A DNA stretch of 64,000 nucleotides from Bradyrhizobium macuxiense (GTDB taxonomy: Bacteria > Pseudomonadota > Alphaproteobacteria > Rhizobiales > Xanthobacteraceae). Made by a program: the position numbers and the translations under genes. Shown here piece after piece: positions 53,267-63,237 of this stretch (position 1 is the first letter of the stretch; each line of letters begins with the position of its first letter). The stretch is taken from positions 496,001 through 560,000 of the forward strand of contig NZ_VITY01000001.1 in assembly GCF_007993935.1 (NCBI RefSeq). Direction: 5' to 3'. Below the pieces are notes generated by a model. The model was not told the DNA's origin, searched no databases, and saw only the letters and a program-made list of their open reading frames with translations.

Positions 53267-54463
53267 ATGAAAGTCTCGACCCTGGTTGCCGCCTCGGCGC
53301 TGCTGTTGGGGTGCCATGCAGTCGATGCCATCGCCGGCGAGAAGCACTACGGCCCGGGCGTTACCGACACCGAGATCAAGATCGGCCAGACCGTCCCCTA
53401 CAGCGGACCGGCGTCTGCCTTTTCGAGCTATGGCCGGGTCATGACCGGCTATTTCCAGATGCTGAACGAAGCCGGCGGGATCAACGGGCGAAAAGTGAAC
53501 CTGATCTCGCTCGACAACGCATACAGCCCGCCGAAAGCCATCGAGCAGACCCGCAAGCTGGTCGACGACGATGGCGTGCTCGCCGAAGTCGGAACGGTCG
53601 GCACCGTGCCCAACGTTGCCGTTCAAAAGTATCTAAACCAGAACAAGGTGCCGCAGGTCTTCATCTCGGCCGGCGGCCGCCGCTTCAACGATCCGCAGAA
53701 TTTCCCGTGGACCGTCCCGTTCTATCCGCCGTTTGAGATGGAAGGCGCAACCTTCGGCAAGTTCATACTCAACAAGATGCCCAACGCAAAGATCGCGGTG
53801 CTCTATCAGAACGACGATTACGGCAAGGACTACCTCACCGGTCTCAAGACGGGACTCGGCGGAGAGAGCGCTGCAAAGATCGTGGCGGAAGCGAGCTACG
53901 AGCTCAGCTCTCCCACGGTCGATTCCGAAGTGCTCAGGCTCAAGGCGGCGGGCGCCGATACGCTGGTCTATTTCGCGACCCCGAAGTTTGCCGCACAGGC
54001 AATCAAGAAGATCAACGAGATCAACTGGAAGCCGGTCCAGTTTCTCGCCAGTCCGGTCAACTCGATCCAGGGCGTATTGATGCCGGTTGGCCTCGAAAAC
54101 GTGCAGGGCGCCTACACGACCCAGTTCGCCAAGCAGGCCAGCGATCCGGCCTGGGCCGACGACAGGGAGGTGAAGGACTACATCGCCTTCATGAAGAAAT
54201 GGGCACCGAACGACAGCCCGAACGATTTCGTCGCGCTGTCCGGCTACATCAATGCACAGGCCATCGCGAAGGGCTTGCAGCGATGCGGCGACAATCTGAC
54301 GCGCGAGAACCTGCTCGCCCAGGCAACGAGCTTCAACAAGGACCGGGTCGGCATGCTGCTGCCGGGAATCGAGCTGACCAATTCCAAGGAGAACTATGCC
54401 CCCTACCGCGCCCTGCGGATGGCGATCTTCGAAAAGACATCCTGGAAGCTGCTCGACGAATAA
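53267..54463 (+). CDS. ABC transporter substrate-binding protein (branched-chain type)
   Basis: 398 residues with a signal peptide (VSTLVAASALLLGCHAVDAIAG; a Cys suggests a possible lipoprotein) and the type I fold: IKIGQTVPYSGPASAFSSYGRVMTG, MLNEAGGINGRKVNLISLD. It is the likely import component for the catabolic cluster. No permease genes are adjacent. ATG preceded by AGGAGAGG. Confidence 0.87.
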   Translation: MKVSTLVAASALLLGCHAVDAIAGEKHYGPGVTDTEIKIGQTVPYSGPASAFSSYGRVMTGYFQMLNEAGGINGRKVNLISLDNAYSPPKAIEQTRKLVDDDGVLAEVGTVGTVPNVAVQKYLNQNKVPQVFISAGGRRFNDPQNFPWTVPFYPPFEMEGATFGKFILNKMPNAKIAVLYQNDDYGKDYLTGLKTGLGGESAAKIVAEASYELSSPTVDSEVLRLKAAGADTLVYFATPKFAAQAIKKINEINWKPVQFLASPVNSIQGVLMPVGLENVQGAYTTQFAKQASDPAWADDREVKDYIAFMKKWAPNDSPNDFVALSGYINAQAIAKGLQRCGDNLTRENLLAQATSFNKDRVGMLLPGIELTNSKENYAPYRALRMAIFEKTSWKLLDE

Positions 54464-54541
54464 CGCCGACACGACGCCGACGGTGCACTGCTGCCGTTCT
54501 TCACAACGAACTAACGCAGGAGCACCGCCGCCTCACGCCAG

Positions 54542-55732
54542 TCAACCGACGATCTGCTCGCGACGCAATTCGGCGATGCTCGCCGCGGACAGGCCGATTT
54601 CCGTCAGGACGTCGTCAGTATGTTGTCCAAGCATCGGCGGCGGCAGGCCGGGGTTGCGTTCCTCCCCGACGAAGGTGACGGGATGGCCGACACAGTTCAG
54701 ACGCCCCGCCGCGGGATGATCGTACTGCATGATCCGCTGGTCGGCCCGGGTGTGCGGATGATCCAGCAGCTGGGCCAGCGAATTGATTGGCGAACAGGGA
54801 ATGCCGACCTCGTTGAGTACGGCATTCCAGTGCGCGACGCTGTTGCCGGCGATCACCGATTGCACATGCTGCAGCGTCTCGGCGCGATGCCTGACCCGAT
54901 CCGCATTGGTTCGGAATCTCGGATCGTCCACGATCGCGTTCAGGCCGGCGACAGCGCAGAACTTGCGCCAGAGATTGTCGTTGGCGACGCCGATCATGAT
55001 CGGACCGTCCGCCGCCTCAAAGGCCTGATAGGGGCACAGCGATTCATGGCTGGAGCCGCATTTGGCGGGCTGCGTTCCCTTTTCCCAGAAGGTCTGGAGA
55101 TTATAGCCGAGAAGCCCAAGCGCGGTGTCGAACAGCGACACCTGGATCGCCGCGCCCTTGCCCGACTTCTCGCGCGCCAGCAGGCTGGCCAAGATCCCGC
55201 TGAAAGCGTGCACGCCCGTCATCTGGTCGATCGGGGAAATCGGACTGCGGATGTAACCGCCGCCCTCGTCGCCCGTCATCGACATGATGCCGCTGAAGGC
55301 CTGCAAGATCACGTCGTAGCCCGGCGAATTCTTGAGAGGACCCGTCCGGCCGAAGCCGGAGATGCTGCAATGGACCAGCCGGTCGTTGAGCGCGCAAAGA
55401 CTGACGGCATCAATACCGAGCCGCTCTGCCACGCCGGTGCCGAAGCTTTCGATCGCGACGTCGGCCGACTTCGCGAGCTCATGCACGAGCTTGCGTCCCT
55501 TGCCGGACTTCATGTCGATCGCAATACTCCGCTTGTTGCGATTGGCGCTGAGGAACACGGTGCCGAGGCCGGCGGCGGGAAACGGCGGCCATCCCCGCGT
55601 CTCGTCGCCATGCCCCACCGCTTCGACCTTGATCACCTCGGCGCCGAGATCGCCGAGATATTGCGCGCAAAGCGGCCCGGCGAGCACCTTCGAAAGATCG
55701 AGAACCTTGATACCGTCAAGAGGTCTTGGCAC
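54542..55732 (-). CDS. CaiB/BaiF family CoA-transferase
   Basis: 396 residues of class III CoA-transferase: DGIKVLDLSKVLAGPLCAQYLGDLGAEVIKVEA, NRNKRSIAIDMKSGKGR and GFGRTGPLKNSPGYD. The catalytic Asp lies in the SPISPIDQMTG region. It would transfer CoA from an acyl-CoA donor to the acid entering the pathway. It precedes the enoyl-CoA hydratase gene on the same strand. Confidence 0.9.
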   Translation of the reverse strand: MPRPLDGIKVLDLSKVLAGPLCAQYLGDLGAEVIKVEAVGHGDETRGWPPFPAAGLGTVFLSANRNKRSIAIDMKSGKGRKLVHELAKSADVAIESFGTGVAERLGIDAVSLCALNDRLVHCSISGFGRTGPLKNSPGYDVILQAFSGIMSMTGDEGGGYIRSPISPIDQMTGVHAFSGILASLLAREKSGKGAAIQVSLFDTALGLLGYNLQTFWEKGTQPAKCGSSHESLCPYQAFEAADGPIMIGVANDNLWRKFCAVAGLNAIVDDPRFRTNADRVRHRAETLQHVQSVIAGNSVAHWNAVLNEVGIPCSPINSLAQLLDHPHTRADQRIMQYDHPAAGRLNCVGHPVTFVGEERNPGLPPPMLGQHTDDVLTEIGLSAASIAELRREQIVG

Positions 55733-55758
55733 GACGTATCTCCTTCCTGAAGCGCGAG

Positions 55759-57057
55759 CTAGTTCAGCCCCGCCGCGAACAAGCCGCCCAGATAGGCCGG
55801 AAAGCCGCGCTGCGTGACCAGGACGTAATCGGCAGCCCGCCGCTCCGCCTCGTTGAGCTGCCTGCGCCAGCCCGCGGCCGCTGCATCCGCATCCGCCAGC
55901 CGGGCGCGCAGCAAATCCTTGCCCCAGCTGTTCGGTTCATCCTCATGCCAGTAGACGTCGCCTGCGATGCGACCATCGAAGTCGGGCTTGCGCTGCCCGT
56001 TGATGTGAAAACCGGCCCGTGCAAACGCAACGGAGAGCTCGCTGCCACGCTCCGAACCCGCGCCAAGGACCTCCGACACCGCCGCGACAGCCTCCATGAT
56101 CTTCGGATTGATCTCCTTCTTCTTGAACCGCTCGTAGTCGAGCCGGCCAAGAAACAGTGTCCTGATCATATTGCGCGGCTCCCGCCGCTGAATGAGCCTG
56201 GCAAAGATCTGCATCTCGGTGCGGATCGCCGTGTCGAAATCCTGGGGAAGTCCCTGCTCGATGCAGTCGAGAATGGCGGAAGGCGCCGGATAGTGTCCGA
56301 GCGTCTCGGCAAGCATGCTGCTGCGCGCTTCTGCGATTATGGCCGCCACGCGCGCTGCGTCTGCTGCACGCCAGTCCGGCCGATCCCAGGGTTGCCGGGC
56401 TAGCGGCTGTGACAACACCCAGCGTTCGGCGGCGGCGACCTCCTCGCCTGGCGCCACCAGTTCATGTGCGAGGCCGGTCACGATGGCGGCCTGCCCGCCG
56501 ATCCGCGCACCGTCCAGCAGTACCGGCAGCGCCGCCTCGATTCCGATCAGGCGCGGCAGCCGCTGGGTTCCGCCTCCTCCCGGCAGCAAACCGACCAGCG
56601 ACTCTGGCAAGCCGAACGTCGCTTGCGGGTGGTCGGCGATCACGCGGTGATGCGCGGCAAGGGCGAACTCGCAGCCGCCTCCCAAGGCAAGACCGGCGAC
56701 CGCCACCGCGACCGGCTTGCCGGCCATCTCGAGCTTGCGCAGGCCGCAACTCAGCCGGAAGAAATGATCGAAGGCCAGGCGATCCCGCTCGCCGGCGGGG
56801 GCCGCCATGATCATGTCGTAGGCGGTCTCCAGTTCGGCGAGATCCGCGCCTGCGCAGAACGCCGAGGATTTTCCGGAGCGGATCACGACACCAGCCACAT
56901 CGCTTTCCCTGAGCCAGTCGGCAAATCGACCGATTTCCTCGATCGCGGCATTCGAGAACACGTTCATCGAGCGGCCGGGCATGTCGAAGATGAGCTGCAG
57001 CACGCCACGGCCCGTCACCTCGATCCGAAATTGCTTCAGTTCCGGCCGGCTTGCCAT
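55759..57057 (-). CDS. Enoyl-CoA hydratase/isomerase with C-terminal extension
   Basis: 432 residues. The N-terminal ~200 are a crotonase domain with oxyanion-hole segments AFCAGADLAELE and ALGGGCEFALAAHHRV. The C-terminal ~230 continue as in FadJ-type proteins (SAILDCIEQGLPQDFD) but without a 3-hydroxyacyl-CoA dehydrogenase Rossmann motif. A hydratase role in the cyclic acid pathway is probable. Divergent from the acyl-CoA dehydrogenase gene. Confidence 0.83.
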   Translation of the reverse strand: MASRPELKQFRIEVTGRGVLQLIFDMPGRSMNVFSNAAIEEIGRFADWLRESDVAGVVIRSGKSSAFCAGADLAELETAYDMIMAAPAGERDRLAFDHFFRLSCGLRKLEMAGKPVAVAVAGLALGGGCEFALAAHHRVIADHPQATFGLPESLVGLLPGGGGTQRLPRLIGIEAALPVLLDGARIGGQAAIVTGLAHELVAPGEEVAAAERWVLSQPLARQPWDRPDWRAADAARVAAIIAEARSSMLAETLGHYPAPSAILDCIEQGLPQDFDTAIRTEMQIFARLIQRREPRNMIRTLFLGRLDYERFKKKEINPKIMEAVAAVSEVLGAGSERGSELSVAFARAGFHINGQRKPDFDGRIAGDVYWHEDEPNSWGKDLLRARLADADAAAAGWRRQLNEAERRAADYVLVTQRGFPAYLGGLFAAGLN

Positions 57058-57089
57058 CGATCTTGCTCCACTCGTAACCGTTCATTGAT

Positions 57090-57134
57090 GTACGATCGTA
57101 CTTGCATTAGTTCGGTTTCAGGTTGCGTACGCAA
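57090..57134. promoter_or_regulatory. Palindrome pair and degenerate regulon motif C
   Basis: Contains two perfect 12-bp palindromes, GTACGATCGTAC (57090-57101) and TTGCGTACGCAA (57123-57134), in the divergent promoter. The CGTAC and TTGCA parts recall the other regulon motifs, but spacing is shorter. Confidence 0.45.
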
Positions 57135-57140
57135 TCCGAA

Positions 57141-57161
57141 TACCGTACACTAGCAAACTAA
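57141..57161. promoter_or_regulatory. Catabolic regulon motif D (bad-cluster operator)
   Basis: TACCGTACACTAGCAAAC, then TAA; 24 bases before the acyl-CoA dehydrogenase start. It matches motifs B and E at about 16 of 21 positions. Confidence 0.6.
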
Positions 57162-57184
57162 ATCAGACGGGACACCATTTGACA

Positions 57185-58366
57185 ATGATCGAGCGCACGA
57201 TCTTTCGCGAGGAGCATGAACTTTTCCGGCAGACGGTCCGCCGCTTCGTCGAACGCGAGATCGTGCCCTTCCACGCCAAATGGGAAGAGGATGGCATTGT
57301 GCCGCGGGAGCTGTGGTTGAAGGCCGGCGCCGCTGGCCTTTTGTGCTGCACCGTGCCCGAGGAATATGGCGGCATGGGACTGGATTACCTCTTTGACGTC
57401 GTCGTCTTCGAGGAACTCTGGCGGTCGGGCGCCAGCGGCCCCGGCTTTCTGATCCATACCGACCTGGTCGCAACCTATATCCTGTCGTTCGGGACCGAAG
57501 CGCAGAAGCGCAAATGGCTGCCCAGGATGGTCTCGGGAGAAGCGATCGGGTCGCTGGGCATGACCGAGCCTCATGCCGGCAGCGACCTCAAGGCGATCCG
57601 GACGCGCGCGATGCGCGACGGCGACGAGTTCGTCATCAACGGCCAGAAGGTCTTCATCTCCAACGGCCAGCTCTGCGACTTCGTCGTGCTCGCGACCAAA
57701 ACCGACAGCCAGGCCGGCGCCAAGGGCGTGACCCTATTCATCGTCGAGAGCGATCGCGACGGCTTCAAGCGCGGCCGCAACCTGGAAAAGCTCGGCATGA
57801 AGGCGCAGGATACGTCGGAGCTGTTCTTCGACAATGTCCGGATTCCCGCCGGCAATCTGCTCGGCAAGGAGGGCAAGGGATTTGCCCAGATGATGACCAA
57901 ATTGTCCCAGGAGCGGCTGGCGCAGGCGATCCGGTCGGCGACCGTCACCGAAACGGTGATCGACTGGACGCTCCAATATACCTCCGAGCGCAGCGCATTC
58001 GGCCAGAAGCTGGCCGATTTCCAGAACACCCAGTTCAAGCTCGCCGAGCTCAGGACAAAGGCGGCCGTTGCGCGCGTCTTTACCGACAAATGCATTGCGC
58101 TCTTCATGGAGGGCAAGCTCGATCCCGTCGACGCGGCGATGGCCAAGATGTTCACCTCCGAGCTGCACTGCGAAACAGTCGACGAATGCCTGCAACTGTT
58201 CGGCGGTTGGGGCTACATGTGGGAATATCCGATTGCGCGGGCCTATGCGGACGCACGGATCGTCAAGATCGCCGGTGGCTCGATCGAGATCATGAAGACG
58301 ATCATCGCGCGACAGATGTATTCCCAGCGCGGGTTCGACATCCAGAAGAACGGGTCGGCCGGATAG
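57185..58366 (+). CDS. Acyl-CoA dehydrogenase (cyclic acid pathway)
   Basis: 393 residues. Typical ACAD segments are GMTEPHAGSDLKAIRTRA (FAD/substrate), KVFISNGQ, and the C-terminal catalytic region YPIARAYADARIVKIAGGSIEIMK. It removes two hydrogens alpha,beta to the CoA ester. Its position before badH and badI suggests the ring-dehydrogenating step. ATG at 57185 overlaps a TTG option at 57179. Confidence 0.9.
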   Translation: MIERTIFREEHELFRQTVRRFVEREIVPFHAKWEEDGIVPRELWLKAGAAGLLCCTVPEEYGGMGLDYLFDVVVFEELWRSGASGPGFLIHTDLVATYILSFGTEAQKRKWLPRMVSGEAIGSLGMTEPHAGSDLKAIRTRAMRDGDEFVINGQKVFISNGQLCDFVVLATKTDSQAGAKGVTLFIVESDRDGFKRGRNLEKLGMKAQDTSELFFDNVRIPAGNLLGKEGKGFAQMMTKLSQERLAQAIRSATVTETVIDWTLQYTSERSAFGQKLADFQNTQFKLAELRTKAAVARVFTDKCIALFMEGKLDPVDAAMAKMFTSELHCETVDECLQLFGGWGYMWEYPIARAYADARIVKIAGGSIEIMKTIIARQMYSQRGFDIQKNGSAG

Positions 58367-58438
58367 GCCTCCCTCCTTCGGGAGGCCGAGGTCATCTGCA
58401 CGAGCCCAGAGAACGACAAGCGACAAGGGAGATCGACG

Positions 58439-59197
58439 TTGAAAGGCCTATCAGGGAAAGTTGCCGTCGTGACCGGCGGCGGACAGGGCATCGGACGAGG
58501 ACTGACGCTGCGGCTGGCGGAAGAAGGCTGCAAGGTCGCGATCTTCGACATCAATCCGCAGGGTGGCGAAGACACGGCAAGACTGGCGCCGCAGGCCACG
58601 ATCAGGACCTATGCGGTCGATGTCGGTGATGCTGCCTCCGTCGAGGCCGCGGTCGCAAAGGTTGAAGCCGAGCTCGGTCCGATCTGGCTCCTGGTCAACA
58701 ATGCCGGCTGGGATCGCCCGATGCCGTTCCTGAAGACCGACAAGGACCTCTGGGACAAGATCATCCGCATCAACCTCTATGGGCCGCTCAATACCCACAA
58801 GGCGATCGCACCGCTGATGGCCGAACGCGGCGGCGGCCGCATCGTCAACATTGCTTCCGATGCCGCGCGCGTCGGGACCAGCGACGAGGCGGTCTATTCC
58901 GCCTGCAAGGGCGGACTGATCTCCTTCACCAAGTCGCTGGCGCGTGAACTCGCGCGCAAGAACGTCCTGCTCAACGCAGTCTGCCCCGGCCCAACCAACA
59001 CCCCGATGATGGCTGCGGTGCTCGGCGAGGGCGAGCATGCGGTGAAGTGGAAGGACGCCATGGTCAGGGGTATCCCGCTCAAGCGGATGGGCGAGCCGGA
59101 AGATTACGGCGGGATCGTCGCGATGCTGGCATCCGACGACGGCAAATTCATCACCGGACAAACCATTTCCGTCTCCGGCGGAATGAACATGATCTAA
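58439..59197 (+). CDS. badH: BadH-like 2-hydroxycyclohexanecarboxyl-CoA dehydrogenase (SDR)
   Basis: 252 residues, TTG start after AGGGAG. TGGGQGIG (12-19), S140, Y153 and K157 (YSACK) complete the SDR site. The segment IVNIASDAARVGTSDEAVYSACKGGL and the end TGQTISVSGGMNMI strongly resemble BadH of Rhodopseudomonas palustris. It oxidises the hydroxy to the oxo ester, feeding BadI directly downstream (18 bases). Confidence 0.85.
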   Translation: MKGLSGKVAVVTGGGQGIGRGLTLRLAEEGCKVAIFDINPQGGEDTARLAPQATIRTYAVDVGDAASVEAAVAKVEAELGPIWLLVNNAGWDRPMPFLKTDKDLWDKIIRINLYGPLNTHKAIAPLMAERGGGRIVNIASDAARVGTSDEAVYSACKGGLISFTKSLARELARKNVLLNAVCPGPTNTPMMAAVLGEGEHAVKWKDAMVRGIPLKRMGEPEDYGGIVAMLASDDGKFITGQTISVSGGMNMI

Positions 59198-59215
59198 CGC
59201 GCGGAAGGAAACGCC

Positions 59216-60010
59216 ATGACCGATCCCAAGCAATTCACCGATGTCGTCTATGAGGTCCGCGATCGCGCAGCCTGGATCATCATCAATCGGCCGAAGGTCT
59301 ACAACGCGTTCCGCGGCCAGACGCTCGAGGAGCTCATCGAGGCATTCCAGCTCGCCGCCAATGATCGCCAGGTGGCGAGCATCGTGCTGACCGGCGCCGG
59401 CGAGAAGGCATTCTGCACAGGCGGCGATCAGTCCGCGCATGAGGGCCAGTATGACGGTCGCGGCGTCGTCGGTCTTCCCATCGACGAGCTGCAAGGTCTG
59501 ATCCGCGACGTGCCGAAGCCGGTGATTGCCCGGGTCAACGGCTTTGCCATCGGCGGCGGCAACGTGCTCGCCACGCTGTGCGATCTGACGATTGCGGCCG
59601 ACACGGCACAGTTCGGCCAGGTCGGCCCCAAGGTCGGCTCGGTCGACGCCGGCTGGGGCACCGCCTTCCTCGCACGTCACGTCGGCGACAAGAAGGCGCG
59701 CGAGATCTGGTATCTCAACGAGCGATACACCGCCGAACAGGCCCGCGAGATGGGTCTCGTCAACAAGGTCGTTCCCGCCGCACAACTCGACGCCGCGGTG
59801 AAGGATTGGACCGACAAGCTCGCGCAGCGCTCGCCGACCGCGATCGCGCTCGCCAAGCGGTCGTTCAACGCCGATTCCGACAATATTCGCGGCATCAGCA
59901 ATTTCGCGCTGCATGCCGTCAAGCTGTTCTACGACACGGACGAGTCCAAGGAAGGCGTCGCGGCCTTCAACGAGAAACGCGATCCGGACTTCCACAAGTT
60001 CGCCCGTTGA
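59216..60010 (+). CDS. badI: BadI-like 2-ketocyclohexanecarboxyl-CoA hydrolase
   Basis: 264 residues of crotonase fold. Characteristic BadI segments are FCTGGDQSAHEGQYDGRG, RVNGFAIGGGNVLATLCDL and FGQVGPKVGSVDAGWGTAFLARHVG. Known BadI hydrolytically opens the ring to pimeloyl-CoA. It follows BadH closely and is followed by another acyl-CoA dehydrogenase, as in bad-type clusters. Confidence 0.9.
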   Translation: MTDPKQFTDVVYEVRDRAAWIIINRPKVYNAFRGQTLEELIEAFQLAANDRQVASIVLTGAGEKAFCTGGDQSAHEGQYDGRGVVGLPIDELQGLIRDVPKPVIARVNGFAIGGGNVLATLCDLTIAADTAQFGQVGPKVGSVDAGWGTAFLARHVGDKKAREIWYLNERYTAEQAREMGLVNKVVPAAQLDAAVKDWTDKLAQRSPTAIALAKRSFNADSDNIRGISNFALHAVKLFYDTDESKEGVAAFNEKRDPDFHKFAR

Positions 60011-60015
60011 CAGAC

Positions 60016-61161
60016 ATGCTGGCAAACCGCCCGGTCTACGACGAAGAGCACGCCCTGCTGCGCGACAGCGTTCGCCGCTTTGCCGCTGCGAACATCGCGC
60101 CGCGCTTCCAGGAATGGGAGAAGGCCGGGATCATCGATCGCGCATTGTGGCCGGCGGCCGGCGCGGCCGGCCTGCTTTGCCCCCAAGTGCCCGAGGCATC
60201 TGGCGGTATCGGCGGCGACTTCCGCCACAACGCCGTCGTGATCGAGGAGTTGGCCTATTCCGGCTTCGCGGGTCCCGCGACCGACTTCTCGGTCCACAGC
60301 GACGTCTGCTGCGGCTATCTCCTGCGCTATGGCACGGAGGAGCAGAAGAGGACGTGGCTGCCGCGGATGGTGGCCGGCGAGGCCGTTTGCGCGATTGCCA
60401 TGACCGAGCCCGGGACCGGCAGCGATCTCCAGGGCATCCGTACGCGCGCGGTCCGCGAGGGCGACGAGTACGTCATCTCCGGCCAGAAGACCTTCATCTC
60501 GAACGGGCAGATGTGCGACCTCGTGATCGCGGTCGTCAGGACCAATCCCGACGGCGGCTCGCGCGGCATGAGCCTGATCCTGGTCGAGACCGACCACCCC
60601 GGCTTCCGCCACGGCCGCAACCTCGACAAGCTCGGCCACCTCTCCTCCGATACGTCGGAACTGTTCTTCGACCAGGTGCGCGTTCCCGTCGGCAATCTGC
60701 TGGGCTGCGAGGGCGGCGCCATGGCGGCGCTGATGAGCGAGCTGCCGCAGGAGCGGCTCACGATCGCGCTGCACTCGATCGCGTCGGCCCAGAAGGCGTT
60801 CGACATCACCAAGGCCTATGTCCTCGAGCGCAAGGCATTTGGCCAGGCGATCGGAACGTTCCAGAACACCCGATTCAAGCTGGCCGATCTGAAATCGGAT
60901 CTCCAGGTCGGCTGGGCCTATGTCGATCAGTGCCTGGCCCAGCACATCCGCGGCGAGCTCACGACCTATGCGGCGTCGACCGCAAAACTCTGGACCACGG
61001 AGATGCACGGTCGCCTCGTCGACCAGTGCCTGCAATTCTTCGGCGGCTACGGCTTTATGCGCGAGTACGAGATTTGCCGGCTGTTCGCAGACGCGCGCGT
61101 GCTGCGCATCTATGGCGGCACGTCGGAGATCATGCGCGAGCTGATCTCGCGCAGCCTCTGA
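60016..61161 (+). CDS. Acyl-CoA dehydrogenase (bad-type)
   Basis: 381 residues: AMTEPGTGSDLQGIRTRAVREGDEYVISGQKTFISNGQ, LSSDTSELFFDQVRVPVGNLLG, and GYGFMREYEICRLFADARVLRIYGGTSEIMRELI at the C-terminus. It lies 5 bases after badI (a TTG at 60007 overlaps the stop). Probably oxidises a cyclohexane- or cyclohexenecarboxyl-CoA ester. Confidence 0.88.
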   Translation: MLANRPVYDEEHALLRDSVRRFAAANIAPRFQEWEKAGIIDRALWPAAGAAGLLCPQVPEASGGIGGDFRHNAVVIEELAYSGFAGPATDFSVHSDVCCGYLLRYGTEEQKRTWLPRMVAGEAVCAIAMTEPGTGSDLQGIRTRAVREGDEYVISGQKTFISNGQMCDLVIAVVRTNPDGGSRGMSLILVETDHPGFRHGRNLDKLGHLSSDTSELFFDQVRVPVGNLLGCEGGAMAALMSELPQERLTIALHSIASAQKAFDITKAYVLERKAFGQAIGTFQNTRFKLADLKSDLQVGWAYVDQCLAQHIRGELTTYAASTAKLWTTEMHGRLVDQCLQFFGGYGFMREYEICRLFADARVLRIYGGTSEIMRELISRSL

Positions 61162-61179
61162 CGTCGCCCGCTGCGCACG

Positions 61180-62363
61180 TCAGTAGCTCTTCGGCAGGTC
61201 GAGCACCTTCTCGGCGATGAAGCTCAGGATCAGTTGCTCGGTGATCGGCGCGAGCCGCGTGATCGAGACCTCGCGGAACAGCCGCTCGACGTGATATTCC
61301 TTGGCATAGCCGAAGCCGCCATGGGTCATGATCGCCTGCCAGGCCGCATCGTGCCCGGCGCGCGCGCCAAGCAGCTTGGCGCTGTTGGCCTCGGCGCCGC
61401 ACGGCTTGTTCGAGTCGTAGAGCCAGGCGGCGCGCATCGCCATCAGCCAGGCTGACTCCAGATACATCCATTTCTCGGCAAGCGGATGCTGGATCGCCTG
61501 GTTCTGGCCGATCGGCCGATCGAACACACCCGCTCCCTGGCATACCGCGTCGCCCGGCGCAGCGCATCCTGCCCGATCCCGATCGCCTCGACCGCGATCA
61601 GGATACGTTCGGGATTGAGGCTGTGCAGGATGTAGGAAAAGCCCTTCCCCTCCTCGCCGATCCGGTCGGCCTCGGGAATGAACAAGCCATCGATGAAGAT
61701 GGCGTTGGAATCCACCGCCTTGCGGCCCATCTTCGGAATTCGGCGCACCTCGATCTTCGCGCGGTCGAGATCGGTGTAGAAGATGGTGATGCCATCGGTC
61801 GGCCGCTTGCAATCCTCGAACTTCGTGGTCCGGGTCAGCAGCATGATCTTGTTGGCGACCTGCGCCGTCGAGGTCCAGACCTTCTGGCCGTGGACGAGAT
61901 AGCCGCCCGGCACCTTCTCGGCAAAGGTCTTGATGCGCGTGGTGTTGAGCCCGGCATCCGGCTCGGTGAAGCCGAAGCAGCATTGGTCCTCGCCGGACAC
62001 CAGGCGCGGCACCCAGCGCCGCTTCTGCTCGTCGGTGCCTTTCACCACGATCGGATGCGGCCCGAACAGGTTGATGTGCACGGCGGAGGCCGATGTCATG
62101 CCGCCGCCATGGCTTGCGACCTCGTGCATCATGATCGCGGCTTCGGTCACGCCCAGACCCGCGCCGCCAAATTCCTCGGGCATCGTGATGCCGAGCCAAC
62201 CGGCATCCGCCATCGCGCGGTGGAATTCGCGCGGGAATTCGCCATCGTCGTCCCGGGCCAACCAATATTCATCGTCGAAGCGCGAGACGACGGCCCGAAC
62301 GCCCTCGCGAATGGCGGCGTGATCCTCGGGCACGTCAAGTTGATTGGCAAAGGATCTATCCAT
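61180..62363 (-). pseudogene. Acyl-CoA dehydrogenase gene with a one-base frameshift
   Basis: The N-terminal two-thirds (MDRSFANQLDVPEDHAAI... to RYARERV) are read in one frame. The C-terminal part (VFDRPIGQNQAIQHPLAEKWMYLES... KVLDLPKSY) continues in another, with the shift near 61524-61531, where one base of the expected RVVFD codons seems lost. Both halves are intact otherwise, so it is a fresh mutation or a sequencing error. It overlaps the HpcH gene end by 8 bases. Confidence 0.8.
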
Positions 62364-63237
62364 TCGAACTGCCCTCCCCGACCGATGCCAAGGTTCGTCT
62401 TGCCGCGACCAGATGCGGAATGTCGTACATCTTGCCGTCGATCCCGACGGTACCGACATCGGGCGCGGCGGCGAAGGCAGCAACGACGCGCCGCGCGTGG
62501 GCCAGATCGTCATCCGACGGCGTGAAACAGCGGTTGATGGTTGCGACCTGATCGGGGTGGATCGCAATGCGGCCGACAAAGCCATCGCGGCGCGCGATCC
62601 TGCAGCTTTCGGCCAGCCCCTGCTGATCCCTGAAGTCAACATACAGGGTTTCGAGCGCCGCAGCATCGGCGGCCCCCGCCGCAAACAGGCACTGCGCACG
62701 TGCCACCTGGTAGGGAAAGGTCCAGCTTCCATCGGCTTCGCGCGGCGTCAGCGCGCCGAGCGCGGCACTCAGATCCTCGCCGCCCCAAGTCACTCCAACC
62801 AACCGCTTGTTCTTGCGCGAATACCCGCTGAAGCCGATCATGGCGGCCGGCGTTTCGGTCGCGACCGTCAGCAGCTTGACATGCCCGGCCGGTACGCCGC
62901 TCGCGACCTCGAGCACGTCGACATAGTGCGACACCAGATCGACGTCCTCGATGCCGTTGACCTTGGGAAGCAGCAGGCCGTCGAGGCCGGGACGAACCAC
63001 CGCCGCGAGGTCCTCCAGTGTCAGCCCGGTGCCGAAGGGATTGATCCGGACCAGGAACGACCAGTTTCTCGGACCGCCGCCCAGCAAATTCTTCACGGCA
63101 TCGCGCGCAAAGGCCTTGCGGCCAGGCGCCACCGAATCCTCGAGATCGAGGATCAGGGCATCGGCACCGATCCCGTCCGCCTTGGCGAATTTACGTTCAC
63201 TGTCGGCGGGCACAAACAGAAGCGAGCGCAGTTTCAT
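62356..63237 (-). CDS. HpcH/HpaI aldolase/citrate lyase family protein (CoA ester lyase)
   Basis: 293 residues: RSLLFVPADSERKFAKADGIGADALILDLEDSVAPGRK, RINPFGTGLTLEDLAAV and GLLLPKVNG have the Mg-binding Glu/Asp of the citrate lyase beta family; it ends with RIAIHPDQVATIN. It may cleave or hydrolyse a hydroxyacyl-CoA. It overlaps MaoC by ATGA and the dehydrogenase by 8 bases. Confidence 0.88.
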   Translation of the reverse strand: MKLRSLLFVPADSERKFAKADGIGADALILDLEDSVAPGRKAFARDAVKNLLGGGPRNWSFLVRINPFGTGLTLEDLAAVVRPGLDGLLLPKVNGIEDVDLVSHYVDVLEVASGVPAGHVKLLTVATETPAAMIGFSGYSRKNKRLVGVTWGGEDLSAALGALTPREADGSWTFPYQVARAQCLFAAGAADAAALETLYVDFRDQQGLAESCRIARRDGFVGRIAIHPDQVATINRCFTPSDDDLAHARRVVAAFAAAPDVGTVGIDGKMYDIPHLVAARRTLASVGEGSSNG

